DNA of 64,000 nt from assembly GCF_040049215.1 (NCBI RefSeq), contig NZ_JBDZDN010000001.1:2356001-2420000 (forward strand). Direction: 5' to 3'. This stretch comes from Mesorhizobium_K sp040049215 (GTDB lineage: Bacteria; Pseudomonadota; Alphaproteobacteria; Rhizobiales; Rhizobiaceae). The notes below the pieces were generated by a model. It was not told where the DNA came from, made no database searches, and was given only the letters and a program-made list of their open reading frames with translations. Numbering within the stretch: the stretch's first letter is position 1; every line of letters begins with the position of its first letter. Both the position numbers and the translations under genes were made by a program. This document shows positions 33,874 to 42,141 of this stretch, one piece after another.

Positions 33874-35318
33874 GCCTGTTCAAGCCCCTCTGAATTGAGC
33901 GCCATGGTGACCGTGGTCCCCTCCGATGAGGACCGCACCAAAAAAGTCCCGCCGAGGCTCTCGATCCGCTCGCGCAGTCCAGCAAGACCAAGCCCCTCGG
34001 GCCGGACGGCCGCAGGGTCGAAACCGCCACCTTTGTCGGCCACTTCGACGACCAGTCTGCCGCTCTCGAAGCGTTGCGCCACAGCCTGCCCGACTCCACC
34101 GGCATGCCGGTAGGAGTTGTTCAGCGCCTCTTGCACGAAGCGATATACGCAAATCTTTTCCGAGGGCGAGAGTGTCGCGGGAGTGCCGGACATGGATAGC
34201 GCCACGGCGTCTCCAGTGCGTTGCTCGTGGGCCGTCACGGCGAGCTTCAGGATATCGGGAAGTTCGGTTGCCTCTATATGGGGCAGGACCAGGCCGTTAC
34301 AGATGTTGCGAATTTCGCGCATCGCCTCGTCGAGACTTTTCCTGATGGACACGAGTTCGCCCTCTCTCGCGCCTTTCACCGCGTCGGGGCTGGTCAAGGC
34401 ATCGCTGTCCAGCCGCAAGGCGGCCAGGGCCACGAGTTGGGCCGGACCGTCATGAAGATCGGCGCCGATCCGGCGCAGATGGCGCTCGTTCAAGGCCGTT
34501 ACACGTTGCGAGGCGCGCAGTACGCGCAGCCGCAATTGGCGGTTTTGGTTCAAGAGGTCGGACAGCTCGCCGACCCGCTTCTTGAGCGCATGGCTTTGAG
34601 CGTCGATCATCCTGCTGCCGCGCAGGACGATGACCGACAGCAGTGCGAAGATGGCGAGTGTTTCGGCTGCTACCGCCAACCAGCTCCACAGGCGCGCGGT
34701 TCGCAGGGACTTCTCGAAATCCGTGGCGACCTCGTAGAACTCCGAAACGGCGACCACGTCGCCAGACCACGGCTGCAGCACGGGATTGTAGATCTCGAGC
34801 AGTGGCTGGCCCCTGGCGCGCTCGGAGGCGCTTTCGAGGTCGTCGAGCTGGTTGAACTGAGCGACGACCTTGCCGGTCCATGCCGTCGTCAGATCGTCGC
34901 TTGGCGCGAATTTCTTGCCAATCAGGCTTTTATCCTTGGCGTAGAGGATGATGCCGTCGCGGCCCCAGAGCTTGAACGAGACGAGCCGTTCGCCAAGCGC
35001 GCCCTGCGACAGGGTCTCGTCGAGCGCGCGAGCGACCGAATCGCTGAGTTCGGCGCTCTTGCGAATGTCGGGCAGCAGCGGCGCGATGATGCTGTCGACG
35101 TAAAGGGCGGTGGTCGCGCCAGAGTTGCGGGTGATGCCTTCCTCTATCTGGCTCGTAACCAGGAAGCCGACGACGATCATGGCGACAAACGAAACCAGGC
35201 CGCCGGCCAGCAGGAACTGGACCGCCAGGGATTGCTCGTTCCAGCGGTCGCGAAGCTCGTAAAGCCGCCGCACAGCGATATCCAGGTTCTCATCCTTTAT
35301 AGAGCGCCCAGGATGCAA
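33870..35318 (-). CDS. HisKA_3-type membrane sensor histidine kinase
   Basis: 482 residues. Two membrane spans (about 32-55 and 211-232) flank a periplasmic sensor domain of about 150 residues with a Cache-like pattern (FKLWGRDGIILYAKDKSLIG). The dimerisation/phosphoacceptor helix has H289 in RRIGADLHDGPAQLVALAAL, and the ATPase domain has VQEALNNSYRHA, VADKGGGFD and GLGLAGLRERIESLGG. The start is not settled: a TTG at 35318 has AAGGCGG upstream, a GTG 15 codons later is an alternative. Paired with the downstream NarL-type regulator. Stimulus unknown. Confidence 0.9.
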   Translation of the reverse strand: MHPGRSIKDENLDIAVRRLYELRDRWNEQSLAVQFLLAGGLVSFVAMIVVGFLVTSQIEEGITRNSGATTALYVDSIIAPLLPDIRKSAELSDSVARALDETLSQGALGERLVSFKLWGRDGIILYAKDKSLIGKKFAPSDDLTTAWTGKVVAQFNQLDDLESASERARGQPLLEIYNPVLQPWSGDVVAVSEFYEVATDFEKSLRTARLWSWLAVAAETLAIFALLSVIVLRGSRMIDAQSHALKKRVGELSDLLNQNRQLRLRVLRASQRVTALNERHLRRIGADLHDGPAQLVALAALRLDSDALTSPDAVKGAREGELVSIRKSLDEAMREIRNICNGLVLPHIEATELPDILKLAVTAHEQRTGDAVALSMSGTPATLSPSEKICVYRFVQEALNNSYRHAGGVGQAVAQRFESGRLVVEVADKGGGFDPAAVRPEGLGLAGLRERIESLGGTFLVRSSSEGTTVTMALNSEGLEQA

Positions 35319-35525
35319 CCGATATCCGCCTTCAGTCCACTAGATGTCGGACTTTTGTCTGATCCGATTGCCGAGATGAAATTGCCGGAATTGTTCGCGA
35401 TCCCGCGCAGGCGGCATCTGTTCAAGTCTGCTCTATGAAACATCAATCGCCACAGCGCTCTTGCGCGCTTTGGCGCTATCGGGCAAACGAGCCACTTTCC
35501 GCACGCCATTCCGCTGAAGGCCCAG

Positions 35526-36767
35526 ATGTCGACAACGATCTCGCCGCTCGCCCCGAAGAAATATCCCAGGATGCCGGCCATCGAGGGTGTGCGCATGGCG
35601 ACCGCCGAGGCAGGCATCAAATATAAGAACCGTACCGACGTGCTGGTCATGGTCTTCGACGAGGGGACGCAGGTCGCGGGCGTGTTCACGCGCTCGAAAT
35701 GCCCGTCGGCTCCGGTCGATCATTGCCGGCAGAATCTCGCCGGCGGCCGCGCACGGCTCCTGGTCGTCAACTCGGGCAACGCCAACGCCTTCACCGGCAG
35801 GAAGGGCCGCGAGGCCACCGCGCTTACCGGCAAGGCGGGCGCCGCGGCGGCCGGCTGCGGCGCGGACGAGGTGTTTTTGGCGTCCACCGGGGTGATCGGC
35901 GAGCCGCTCGACGCCGCCCGCTTCTCGCATCTGCTGGCCGGCATGGTGAAGGATGCCAAGCCCGATCTCTGGCGCGAGGCGGCGAGTGCCATCATGACCA
36001 CCGACACCTATCCGAAGGTCGCGACCGTCACGGTCAAGCTCGGCGACACGGACGTCGTCATCAACGGCATCGCCAAGGGCGCCGGCATGATCGCGCCCGA
36101 CATGGCGACGATGCTGTCCTTCGTGGCGACCGACGCGCCGATCGCCGCACCGGTGCTGCAGGCGCTGCTGTCTGCTGGCGTCGGCAAGACCTTCAACGCG
36201 ATCACCGTGGACAGCGACACCTCGACAAGCGACACGCTGCTTCTGTTCGCGACCGGGGCGGCGCAAAAGCGCGGCGTGCCGCGCATCGAAGACGCCAGGG
36301 ACCCCAGGCTTTCGGCCTTCAAGCGGGGCCTCGGCAAGGTGCTGAAGTCGCTGGCGCTGCAGGTGGTGCGCGACGGCGAGGGCGCGCGCAAGCAGGTGGA
36401 AGTCACCGTCACCGGCGCAAGGTCGGCGCGGTCGGCCAGGAAGATCGCGCTGTCGATCGCCAATTCGCCGCTGGTCAAGACGGCGGTGGCCGGCGAGGAC
36501 GCCAACTGGGGCCGCGTAGTGATGGCCGTCGGCAAGGCCGGCGAGCCGGCCGACCGCGACCGCCTGTCGATCTGGTTCGGCGACAACCGCCTCGCCCATC
36601 AGGGCGAGCGCGATCCTGATTATTCGGAGGAGGCGACCTCGGCCTACATGAAGCGCGACGAGATACGCATCACGGCCGATATCGGCATCGGCCGCGGCAA
36701 GGCGACGGTCTGGACCTGCGACCTGACCAAGGAATACGTCGCCATCAACGGCGACTACAGAAGCTGA
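35526..36767 (+). CDS. argJ: Bifunctional ornithine acetyltransferase / N-acetylglutamate synthase
   Basis: Transfers the acetyl group from N-acetylornithine to glutamate in the cyclic arginine pathway. 413 residues; the autocatalytic cleavage site is at T195 in KGAGMIAPDMATMLSF, splitting the chain into alpha and beta subunits. Other signatures: VNSGNANAFTGRKG and GEDANWGRVVMAVGKAG. Followed one base later by the GNAT gene and then mutT, a conserved rhizobial order. It is usually next to ppiC; here a 3 kb block separates the two. Confidence 0.96.
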   Translation: MSTTISPLAPKKYPRMPAIEGVRMATAEAGIKYKNRTDVLVMVFDEGTQVAGVFTRSKCPSAPVDHCRQNLAGGRARLLVVNSGNANAFTGRKGREATALTGKAGAAAAGCGADEVFLASTGVIGEPLDAARFSHLLAGMVKDAKPDLWREAASAIMTTDTYPKVATVTVKLGDTDVVINGIAKGAGMIAPDMATMLSFVATDAPIAAPVLQALLSAGVGKTFNAITVDSDTSTSDTLLLFATGAAQKRGVPRIEDARDPRLSAFKRGLGKVLKSLALQVVRDGEGARKQVEVTVTGARSARSARKIALSIANSPLVKTAVAGEDANWGRVVMAVGKAGEPADRDRLSIWFGDNRLAHQGERDPDYSEEATSAYMKRDEIRITADIGIGRGKATVWTCDLTKEYVAINGDYRS

Positions 36768-36768
36768 A

Positions 36769-37542
36769 GTGCCGGACAAGCAGCCAAAGACGGGTCTGTC
36801 GACGGTCCGCCGCTTCGAGGCGGCGGGCTTTCGCGCCTGGCCGGCCTCCGCAGTCCATTATGACGGCACTTGGGTGGTGCGGCTGACCGCCGGCCATCCG
36901 GCCAAGCGGCTGAACTCGATCAATCCGCTCGATCCCGGCGATCTGCACGACCTGGCCGATCGCATCATGCGCGCCGGCCGGCGCTTCGACGCCTATGGCC
37001 GGCCGCTCACCTTCCGCCTGTCGCCGCTCGCCGGCCGCAAGCTGGTGCGTCACCTCGACAACGAGGGATGGACGGCCTTCGGCGAGTCGATCGTCATGCA
37101 ACTCGACCTCGACAACGAGGCGGTGCACGGCGCGATGGACCAGATCCCGATGAAGGACATGAGCCGCTTTGTCGGCGCCGCCATGACGACGCAAGCAGCC
37201 GATCCGGCCCTGCGCCCCGGCCTTTCGGAAGTCATCGGCGCGATCCAGCCGGAAGCGGGCCTGTTCGTGCTGGAGCAGGAGGAGAAGCCGCTCGCAACCG
37301 CGATCTGCGTACACGACGGCGATCTCGCCGGCCTGTTCGAGGTGGCGACGGCGGCGGCAGAGCGTGGCAAGGGCCACGGCCGGCGGCTGCTGCTTTCGGC
37401 GCTGAAATGGGCGAGATTGCGCGGTGCGCGCCGCGCCTGGCTGCAGGTAGAGGCGGACAATTTCGCGGCGCTACGGCTCTACGGCACGCTCGGCTTCGAG
37501 GAACTCTACCGCTACCACTACCGCCGCAAGCCGGAGGCCTGA
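36769..37542 (+). CDS. GNAT family N-acetyltransferase
   Basis: 257 residues, GTG start one base after the argJ stop. The C-terminal half is a GNAT domain: LAGLFEVATAAAERGKGHGRRLLLSAL is the acetyl-CoA-binding region (two adjoining stretches), then AWLQVEADNFAALRLYGTLGF. The N-terminal half is an unusual first domain (WVVRLTAGHPAKRLNSINPL) conserved in this operon across rhizobia. Acceptor unknown. Sits between argJ and mutT, 3 bp from the latter. Confidence 0.9.
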   Translation: MPDKQPKTGLSTVRRFEAAGFRAWPASAVHYDGTWVVRLTAGHPAKRLNSINPLDPGDLHDLADRIMRAGRRFDAYGRPLTFRLSPLAGRKLVRHLDNEGWTAFGESIVMQLDLDNEAVHGAMDQIPMKDMSRFVGAAMTTQAADPALRPGLSEVIGAIQPEAGLFVLEQEEKPLATAICVHDGDLAGLFEVATAAAERGKGHGRRLLLSALKWARLRGARRAWLQVEADNFAALRLYGTLGFEELYRYHYRRKPEA

Positions 37543-37545
37543 CGC

Positions 37546-37959
37546 GTGGACTCGGGGCCGAAGAAGATCCTGCTCGTCGCCGCGGTCGCGCTGGTCGATG
37601 CCGACGGACGGGTGCTGCTTGCCAGGCGTCCCGAAGGCAAGGCGCTCGCGGGCCTCTGGGAATTCCCCGGCGGCAAGGTCGAGCCTGGCGAGACGCCGGA
37701 GGAAACGATCGTCAGGGAAGTGTTCGAGGAAGTCGGCCTCGAGACCAAGGTCGCGTGCCTCGCGCCGCTAACCTTCGCCAGCCATTCCTACGAGGATTTT
37801 CACCTGCTGATGCCGCTCTATGTCTGCCGCCGCTTCTGGGGCACGGCCGAGCCTAAGGAGGGGCAGACGCTCAAATGGGTCAGGCCCGGCCAGATGCGCG
37901 ACTATCCGATGCCGCCGGCGGATCTGCCGCTCATCGCGCATCTGATCGACCTGCTCTGA
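37546..37959 (+). CDS. mutT: 8-oxo-dGTP diphosphatase MutT (Nudix hydrolase)
   Basis: Hydrolyses oxidised dGTP to prevent A:T to C:G transversions. 137 residues from a GTG start 3 bp after the GNAT gene. The Nudix box GKVEPGETPEETIVREVFEE fits G-x5-E-x7-R-E-U-x-E-E-x-G-U and is preceded by LLARRPEGKALAGLWEFPGG, a MutT-type substrate loop. Last gene of the argJ operon. Confidence 0.92.
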   Translation: MDSGPKKILLVAAVALVDADGRVLLARRPEGKALAGLWEFPGGKVEPGETPEETIVREVFEEVGLETKVACLAPLTFASHSYEDFHLLMPLYVCRRFWGTAEPKEGQTLKWVRPGQMRDYPMPPADLPLIAHLIDLL

Positions 37960-37997
37960 CGCGCCGCTCCGCCGACCGGATCTCCTTTGCCTCACCG

Positions 37998-38012
37998 TTA
38001 ATGAACCGTTTA
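37998..38012. promoter_or_regulatory. Possible CtrA-like site
   Basis: TTAA-N7-TTTA, one mismatch from the CtrA consensus TTAA-N7-TTAA, 81 bp upstream of the membrane protein gene at 38093. A single site with a mismatch is weak evidence. Confidence 0.3.
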
Positions 38013-38092
38013 GGCAAGTGTGAAAAATTGATCCTCTCGACCGGCCATCATGGCCGGGCAGCTGCCGGCCGCGGAACCAGGGGATGGTCGAC

Positions 38093-38398
38093 ATGACGCC
38101 TGAAAACGAATGGGATGCGATCCGCAACCAGCGCAAGCCGCTGTTCGGCGCCGCCGGGGTGGGCCTGCTGAGGGTCGCGCTGCTGTTTGGTTCGGCCGCC
38201 GTGGCACTGGCCTTGATCGTTGCGCCGATCGCGGACAAATATGCGAAATCGCAGATCGCCGGTGTGGACGGACTGGATTTCCTGGCCACCGGCTCGATCG
38301 GCAAGCCCGGCGCCTACACGATCCGCAGAAGCGTGCTCCAGGAGCCCGGTTCCGTCTGCATCATCCGCCCCGACGGCCGGCGCAGCGGCGACTGCTGA
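38093..38398 (+). CDS. Small single-span membrane protein upstream of Flp pilin
   Basis: 101 residues from ATG 38093 (a second in-frame ATG is at 38084). Cytoplasmic N-terminus, one span at about 30-48 (VALLFGSAAVALALIVAPIA), and a short periplasmic C-terminal part with two cysteines (SVCIIRPDGRRSGDC). No family recognised. It is followed by a 125 bp regulatory region and the Flp pilin gene, and shares TTAA-type upstream boxes with it, so it may act in the same pathway. Confidence 0.7.
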   Translation: MTPENEWDAIRNQRKPLFGAAGVGLLRVALLFGSAAVALALIVAPIADKYAKSQIAGVDGLDFLATGSIGKPGAYTIRRSVLQEPGSVCIIRPDGRRSGDC

Positions 38399-38423
38399 TC
38401 CGCCTGCTTGCGCGCGCCCGACA

Positions 38424-38480
38424 TTTCTTAACGCAAGGGCATTAACCTTTCTTAACTCTACGCCGTTAACCTTTCTTAAC
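38424..38480 (+). promoter_or_regulatory. Three phased TTTCTTAAC boxes upstream of Flp pilin
   Basis: TTTCTTAAC occurs at 38424, 38448 and 38472, exactly 24 bp apart. The last two are part of TTAAC-CTTTC-TTAAC (38442-38456 and 38466-38480). The spacing equals slightly more than two helical turns. The TTAA pairs recall CtrA sites but have 6 rather than 7 bp between them. The array ends 43 bp before the pilin start and is a likely operator. Confidence 0.6.
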
Positions 38481-38523
38481 GGATGGACGTTAGTGTCCGT
38501 ATGGCGAACGGGGGTGGCACGTC

Positions 38524-38700
38524 ATGCAATTGATCCGCGGATTCTTGACAAGCGAGAACGGTGCGACCGCGATCGAATACGGCCTGATCGTCGCGCTCAT
38601 CTCGCTGGCCATTGTCAGCGCTCTCGGCGCGACAGGCACCTCGGTCGGCGACATCTGGAACGACAACGCCAACCGGGTGATAGAAACGCTTGGGGAATGA
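38524..38700 (+). CDS. Flp-family type IVb pilin
   Basis: 58 residues from ATG 38524 with GGGGGTGGC upstream. The prepilin pattern is clear: a short basic leader, then GATAIEYGLIVALISLAIVS with Glu at the conserved +5-like position (EYGLI), cut after the Gly by a CpaA-type prepilin peptidase. Length fits Flp pilins (50-70). No tad/cpa secretion genes are in the window, so it is an orphan pilin. The phased TTAAC boxes upstream suggest cell-cycle or growth-stage control. Confidence 0.92.
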   Translation: MQLIRGFLTSENGATAIEYGLIVALISLAIVSALGATGTSVGDIWNDNANRVIETLGE

Positions 38701-38733
38701 CCGCTCGGCCCGGAACCACCTTCCTGAACCCGG

Positions 38734-39618
38734 TCATTTGTCTTTGCTCTCTCCCAGGATCTTCGCCAGCGAGATATCCGCCGAACCCGGCCGTAACGGC
38801 TTTGGCTGCGAGACATCCGGCGCCCAGCCCGACATCCAGATGAAAGAGAACGTCGCCCTGATCCTTCCGTCGGGATCGGAAAAGCGCTCCTCGTAGATCC
38901 GCGCCGCCCGGGCGAACAGCTGCCTTGTGGCCGGGCGGCGGGATCGTCCCGACAGCGGGTTGGCCGCGCCCATGGCGCGCAGATCGGCCATCAGGTCGAA
39001 CATGGTCGCGTAACGCAACGTCACCGTCTCCACGTCGGCGACCGGCAGGGCGAAGCCGGCGCGCTGCAGCAGGGCGCCCATCTCGCGGACATCGGCGAAC
39101 GGCACTATGCGCGGGCTGGCGCCGCCGGACAGTTCCGCCTCGGCGGCGAGCAGGCTCTCGCGCAGTTCGGCAAGTGTACCTGCCCCGGCCATAGCACCCA
39201 GGAACAGCCCGTCCGGCTTCAGCGCGCGCCTTATCTGGATCAGCATGCCCGGAATGTCGTTCTCGTCCTGCAGCGAAAGAAGAGACACGGCGAGATCGAT
39301 GCTATCAGGCGCGAGCGGGACGTGGCCCGGAACCGCCACGATGCCGGCTTCATCTCCGAGGAAAGCCGCGTCGGTCTCGATTCTGACCGCCTCGTCGACC
39401 TTTCCCGAAGCAAGCACGGCGTCGCGCCCCGCCGGCGTCACGCAAAAAAGCGCAGCTGCCTTGGCGAAGCGCCGCCCGACCGTCGCAAGCCGCTCCGCCA
39501 GATCGTCGGCGGCGCGCGCCATCAGGAAATCGGCGCCGGCGACCGCTCGCCGCGCGGCGCGGCGCTTGCGTTCGACCAGCAGGCTCGTGTCGATGATCTG
39601 CTCCGGACTGTTGCTCAT
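38734..39618 (-). CDS. SAM-dependent methyltransferase, NDUFAF5-like
   Basis: 294 residues from ATG 39618. Class I methyltransferase fold, though motif I is not the usual GxGxG. Conserved stretches are VERKRRAARRA, PLAPDSIDLAVSLLSLQDEN, ALKPDGLFLGAMAGAGTLAEL and FADVREMGALLQRAGFALP, as in the mitochondrial complex I assembly factor NDUFAF5 and its alphaproteobacterial relatives next to comF. The likely role is hydroxylation or methylation linked to complex I assembly; exact activity in bacteria is unproven. Divergent from comF. Confidence 0.85.
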   Translation of the reverse strand: MSNSPEQIIDTSLLVERKRRAARRAVAGADFLMARAADDLAERLATVGRRFAKAAALFCVTPAGRDAVLASGKVDEAVRIETDAAFLGDEAGIVAVPGHVPLAPDSIDLAVSLLSLQDENDIPGMLIQIRRALKPDGLFLGAMAGAGTLAELRESLLAAEAELSGGASPRIVPFADVREMGALLQRAGFALPVADVETVTLRYATMFDLMADLRAMGAANPLSGRSRRPATRQLFARAARIYEERFSDPDGRIRATFSFIWMSGWAPDVSQPKPLRPGSADISLAKILGESKDK

Positions 39619-39700
39619 GGTCTTCTTGGTGCGGCGAATTGCGCGCGTCATCTTCGCGGTTCTGCTATTCTACGCCTCCAACCGCAAGGGTGTGGCGACG

Positions 39701-40474
39701 ATGTCGCATATAAGGAACCTGGCCTTGAACGCGCTGGCGGCGCCGGCGCGCCTGCTTTTCCCGCCGGTCTGCGCGGGGTGCCGCCGGGAAGTGTCGCAAC
39801 CCGGAGCGCTTTGCGGCGCCTGCTGGCCGAAACTCGTCTTCCTCGAAAAGCCGTGGTGCGCGGTCATGGGCACGCCCTTCGCGCACGATCTCGGCGAAGG
39901 CTTCCTGTCGGCCGAAGCGATCGCTAACCCGCCGCCCTTCGAGCGGGCACGGGCGGCGGTCGCCTATACGGGCGTGGCGCGGCGCATGGTGCAGGCACTG
40001 AAATATGGCGACCGCACCGACCTTGCACCCTGGATGGCGCGCTGGATGCTGCGCGCCGGCGCCGAACTCGTCGCCGACGCCGACGTCGTCGTGCCGGTCC
40101 CGCTGCATTGGCGGCGCTTCTTCTCGCGCCGCTTCAACCAGTCGGCGGAGTTGGCGCGCGCGATCGCAACGCTGTCGGGCAAGCCGTTCGAGCCGATGGC
40201 GGTCAGGCGCGTCAAAATCACCCGCCAGCAGGTGGGACTGGGCCTTTCCGAGCGCCAGGACAATGTCCGCGCCGCCTTCAAGGCGCCGCCGGAAAGCGAA
40301 ATCTCGATACGCGGCAGGCGGGTGCTGGTCGTCGACGACGTCTACACCACCGGCGCCACGGTTTCCTCCGTGACCAAGGCGCTGAAGAAAGGCGGCGCGA
40401 GCGCGGTCGACGTGCTGACCTTCGCGTGCGTCCTTCCGGGGGACTTCCTGCCCGGCGGTGCAGACCCTATATGA
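39701..40474 (+). CDS. comF: ComF family phosphoribosyltransferase-like protein
   Basis: 257 residues, start ATG 39701. The N-terminal zinc finger holds PPVCAGCRRE and GALCGACWP; the type I PRTase signature VLVVDDVYTTGATV is near the C-terminus. Also FNQSAELARAI, characteristic of ComF. It is involved in DNA uptake/processing in competent bacteria; in rhizobia its role is not known. Starts 83 bp from the divergent methyltransferase and lies 33 bp before grxC. Confidence 0.93.
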   Translation: MSHIRNLALNALAAPARLLFPPVCAGCRREVSQPGALCGACWPKLVFLEKPWCAVMGTPFAHDLGEGFLSAEAIANPPPFERARAAVAYTGVARRMVQALKYGDRTDLAPWMARWMLRAGAELVADADVVVPVPLHWRRFFSRRFNQSAELARAIATLSGKPFEPMAVRRVKITRQQVGLGLSERQDNVRAAFKAPPESEISIRGRRVLVVDDVYTTGATVSSVTKALKKGGASAVDVLTFACVLPGDFLPGGADPI

Positions 40475-40507
40475 ATGAGAAATGACAGTCAGGCTGACGG
40501 AACGGCC

Positions 40508-40777
40508 ATGGTCGACGTGACGATCTATACTAGGATGATGTGCGGCTATTGCATGGCCGCCAAGCGGCTGCTGGAGCGCAAGGGCGTCGCCTACACCGAA
40601 CACGACGCCAGCTTCTCGCCGGAGCTTCGCCAGGAAATGATTTCCCGCGCCAATGGCCGCGCCACCTTTCCGCAGATATTCATAGGCGGCTATCATGTCG
40701 GCGGGTCGGACGACCTGCATGAACTGGAGCGGCAGGGCAGGCTGGACGGGCTGCTCGCCAACGGGCAGCCGAACTAG
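40508..40777 (+). CDS. grxC: Glutaredoxin 3
   Basis: 89 residues from ATG 40508. Dithiol glutaredoxin using glutathione: active site MMCGYCMAAKRLL (CGYC instead of the common CPYC), FPQIFIGGYHVGGSDDLHEL with the cis-Pro and GSH-binding GG-D. Length is typical. It follows comF and precedes the nitrilase-family gene; a palindromic repeat occupies the gap after it. Confidence 0.94.
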   Translation: MVDVTIYTRMMCGYCMAAKRLLERKGVAYTEHDASFSPELRQEMISRANGRATFPQIFIGGYHVGGSDDLHELERQGRLDGLLANGQPN

Positions 40778-40778
40778 A

Positions 40779-40822
40779 GCAATTCCAGGAAAAGTGGGAA
40801 CCGGTTTTCCGTCCGGAATTGC
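40779..40822. repeat. Rhizobial palindromic intergenic element
   Basis: Imperfect palindrome: GCAATTCC (40779-40786) pairs with GGAATTGC (40815-40822) and, inside, GGAAAA (40788-40793) pairs with TTTTCC (40805-40810). This type of about 45 bp sequence is widely dispersed in Mesorhizobium-like genomes. It lies between grxC and the nitrilase gene and may affect transcript stability. Confidence 0.75.
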
Positions 40823-40844
40823 GGTAAAAAGGGTTAGAACGGGC

Positions 40845-41714
40845 ATGGGTATTTTCAAGGCTGCCGCCATCCAGATGCGCTCCGGCAGGCAGCCGGGCCG
40901 CAACGTCGTGGATTTCGAGGCGCTGGTGCGCGAGGCGGCCGGCAAGGGCGCGGCCTATGTGCAGACGCCGGAAATGACCGGCGCCATCATCCGCGACAAG
41001 CAGGATCGCGCGCTCGCCTTCAAGCCGGAGAAGGATGACGCGATCGTCGCCGCCGCGCGGAAGCTGTCGGCCGAACTCGGCATCTTCCTGCACATCGGCT
41101 CGACCGGCATCCTCAGGGACGACGGCAAGATCGCCAACCGCGCCTTCCTGTTCGCGCCGGACGGCTCGCTCGCCGCCCGCTACGACAAGATCCACATGTT
41201 CGACGTCGATCTCGACAATGGCGAGAGCTGGCGCGAATCGGCCACCTACGAGCCCGGAGCCGAGGCGCTGGTCGCCGACATCGGCCTAGCGAAGCTCGGC
41301 TTCGCCATCTGCTACGACATGCGCTTTCCGCAGCTTTTCCGCGCCGAGGCGCTGGCCGGCGCCGAGGTGCTGACGGCGCCCGCCGCCTTCACCCGCCAGA
41401 CCGGCCAGGCGCATTGGCACATCCTGCTGCGCGCCCGCGCCATCGAGAACGGCGCCTTCGTCATCGCCGCCGCGCAAGGCGGGCAGCACGAGGACGGCCG
41501 CGAGACGTTCGGCCACTCGCTCATCATCGACCCCTGGGGCAGGATTCTCGCCGAAGCGGACCACGACGAGCCAGGCGTGATCGTCGTCGAGATCGACACG
41601 GCGCTGTCGGGCGAGGCGCGCAAGAAGATCCCCAACCTCAGGAACGCGCGCGATTTCGGCGTGGCGAGCGTCACGGCTGAACAGCCCGTGACGCTCCGGG
41701 GGGCCGCGTCTTGA
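40845..41714 (+). CDS. Carbon-nitrogen hydrolase (Nit1/omega-amidase-like)
   Basis: 289 residues from ATG 40845. Nitrilase superfamily catalytic triad Glu43 (TPEMTG), Lys115 (YDKIHMFDVD) and Cys156 (FAICYDMRFP). The sequence is close to the Nit1/Nit2 branch that repairs deaminated glutathione or hydrolyses omega-amides, which agrees with its position after glutaredoxin. The TGA stop overlaps the TTG start of the DUF1178 gene. Confidence 0.92.
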   Translation: MGIFKAAAIQMRSGRQPGRNVVDFEALVREAAGKGAAYVQTPEMTGAIIRDKQDRALAFKPEKDDAIVAAARKLSAELGIFLHIGSTGILRDDGKIANRAFLFAPDGSLAARYDKIHMFDVDLDNGESWRESATYEPGAEALVADIGLAKLGFAICYDMRFPQLFRAEALAGAEVLTAPAAFTRQTGQAHWHILLRARAIENGAFVIAAAQGGQHEDGRETFGHSLIIDPWGRILAEADHDEPGVIVVEIDTALSGEARKKIPNLRNARDFGVASVTAEQPVTLRGAAS

Positions 41715-42136
41715 TCCGCTTTTCCCTGATCTGCGACCACGACCACGAATTCGAGGCCTGGTTCCGCGGCAATGACGACTTCGACACACAGCAGAAGCGC
41801 GGCTTCGTCGAATGCCCGCAATGCGGCTCGTCCAAGGTCGGGAAGGCGCTGATGGCGCCGGCCGTCTCGACGGGGCGCAAGCGCGAAAAAATCGCGCTCG
41901 CCATGGGTGAGCAGCAGCGCAAGGTCATGGCGCAGCTGAAGGAAATGTCGGAGAAAATCCGCGAGAATGCCGATTATGTCGGCGACAAGTTCGCAGAGGA
42001 AGCGCGCAAGATCCATTTCGGCGAGACAGAAGCGCGCGGCATCTACGGCGAAGCCACACTGGAAGAGGCCAAGAGCCTCGCCGAGGACGGCGTCGGCTTC
42101 ATGCCGATCCCTGTGTTCCCCGAGGACCGCAACTGA
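41711..42136 (+). CDS. DUF1178 family zinc-ribbon-like protein
   Basis: 141 residues; TTG start overlapping the nitrilase stop (TTGA). N-terminal half is a zinc-ribbon-like fold: MIRFSLICDHDHEFEAWFR with Cys8, then ECPQCGS with Cys36/Cys39. The C-terminal half (HFGETEARGIYGEATLEEAK, DGVGFMPIPV) is the conserved DUF1178 tail. Found next to nitrilase in most alphaproteobacteria; function unknown. Confidence 0.92.
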   Translation: MIRFSLICDHDHEFEAWFRGNDDFDTQQKRGFVECPQCGSSKVGKALMAPAVSTGRKREKIALAMGEQQRKVMAQLKEMSEKIRENADYVGDKFAEEARKIHFGETEARGIYGEATLEEAKSLAEDGVGFMPIPVFPEDRN

Positions 42137-42141
42137 GCGAA

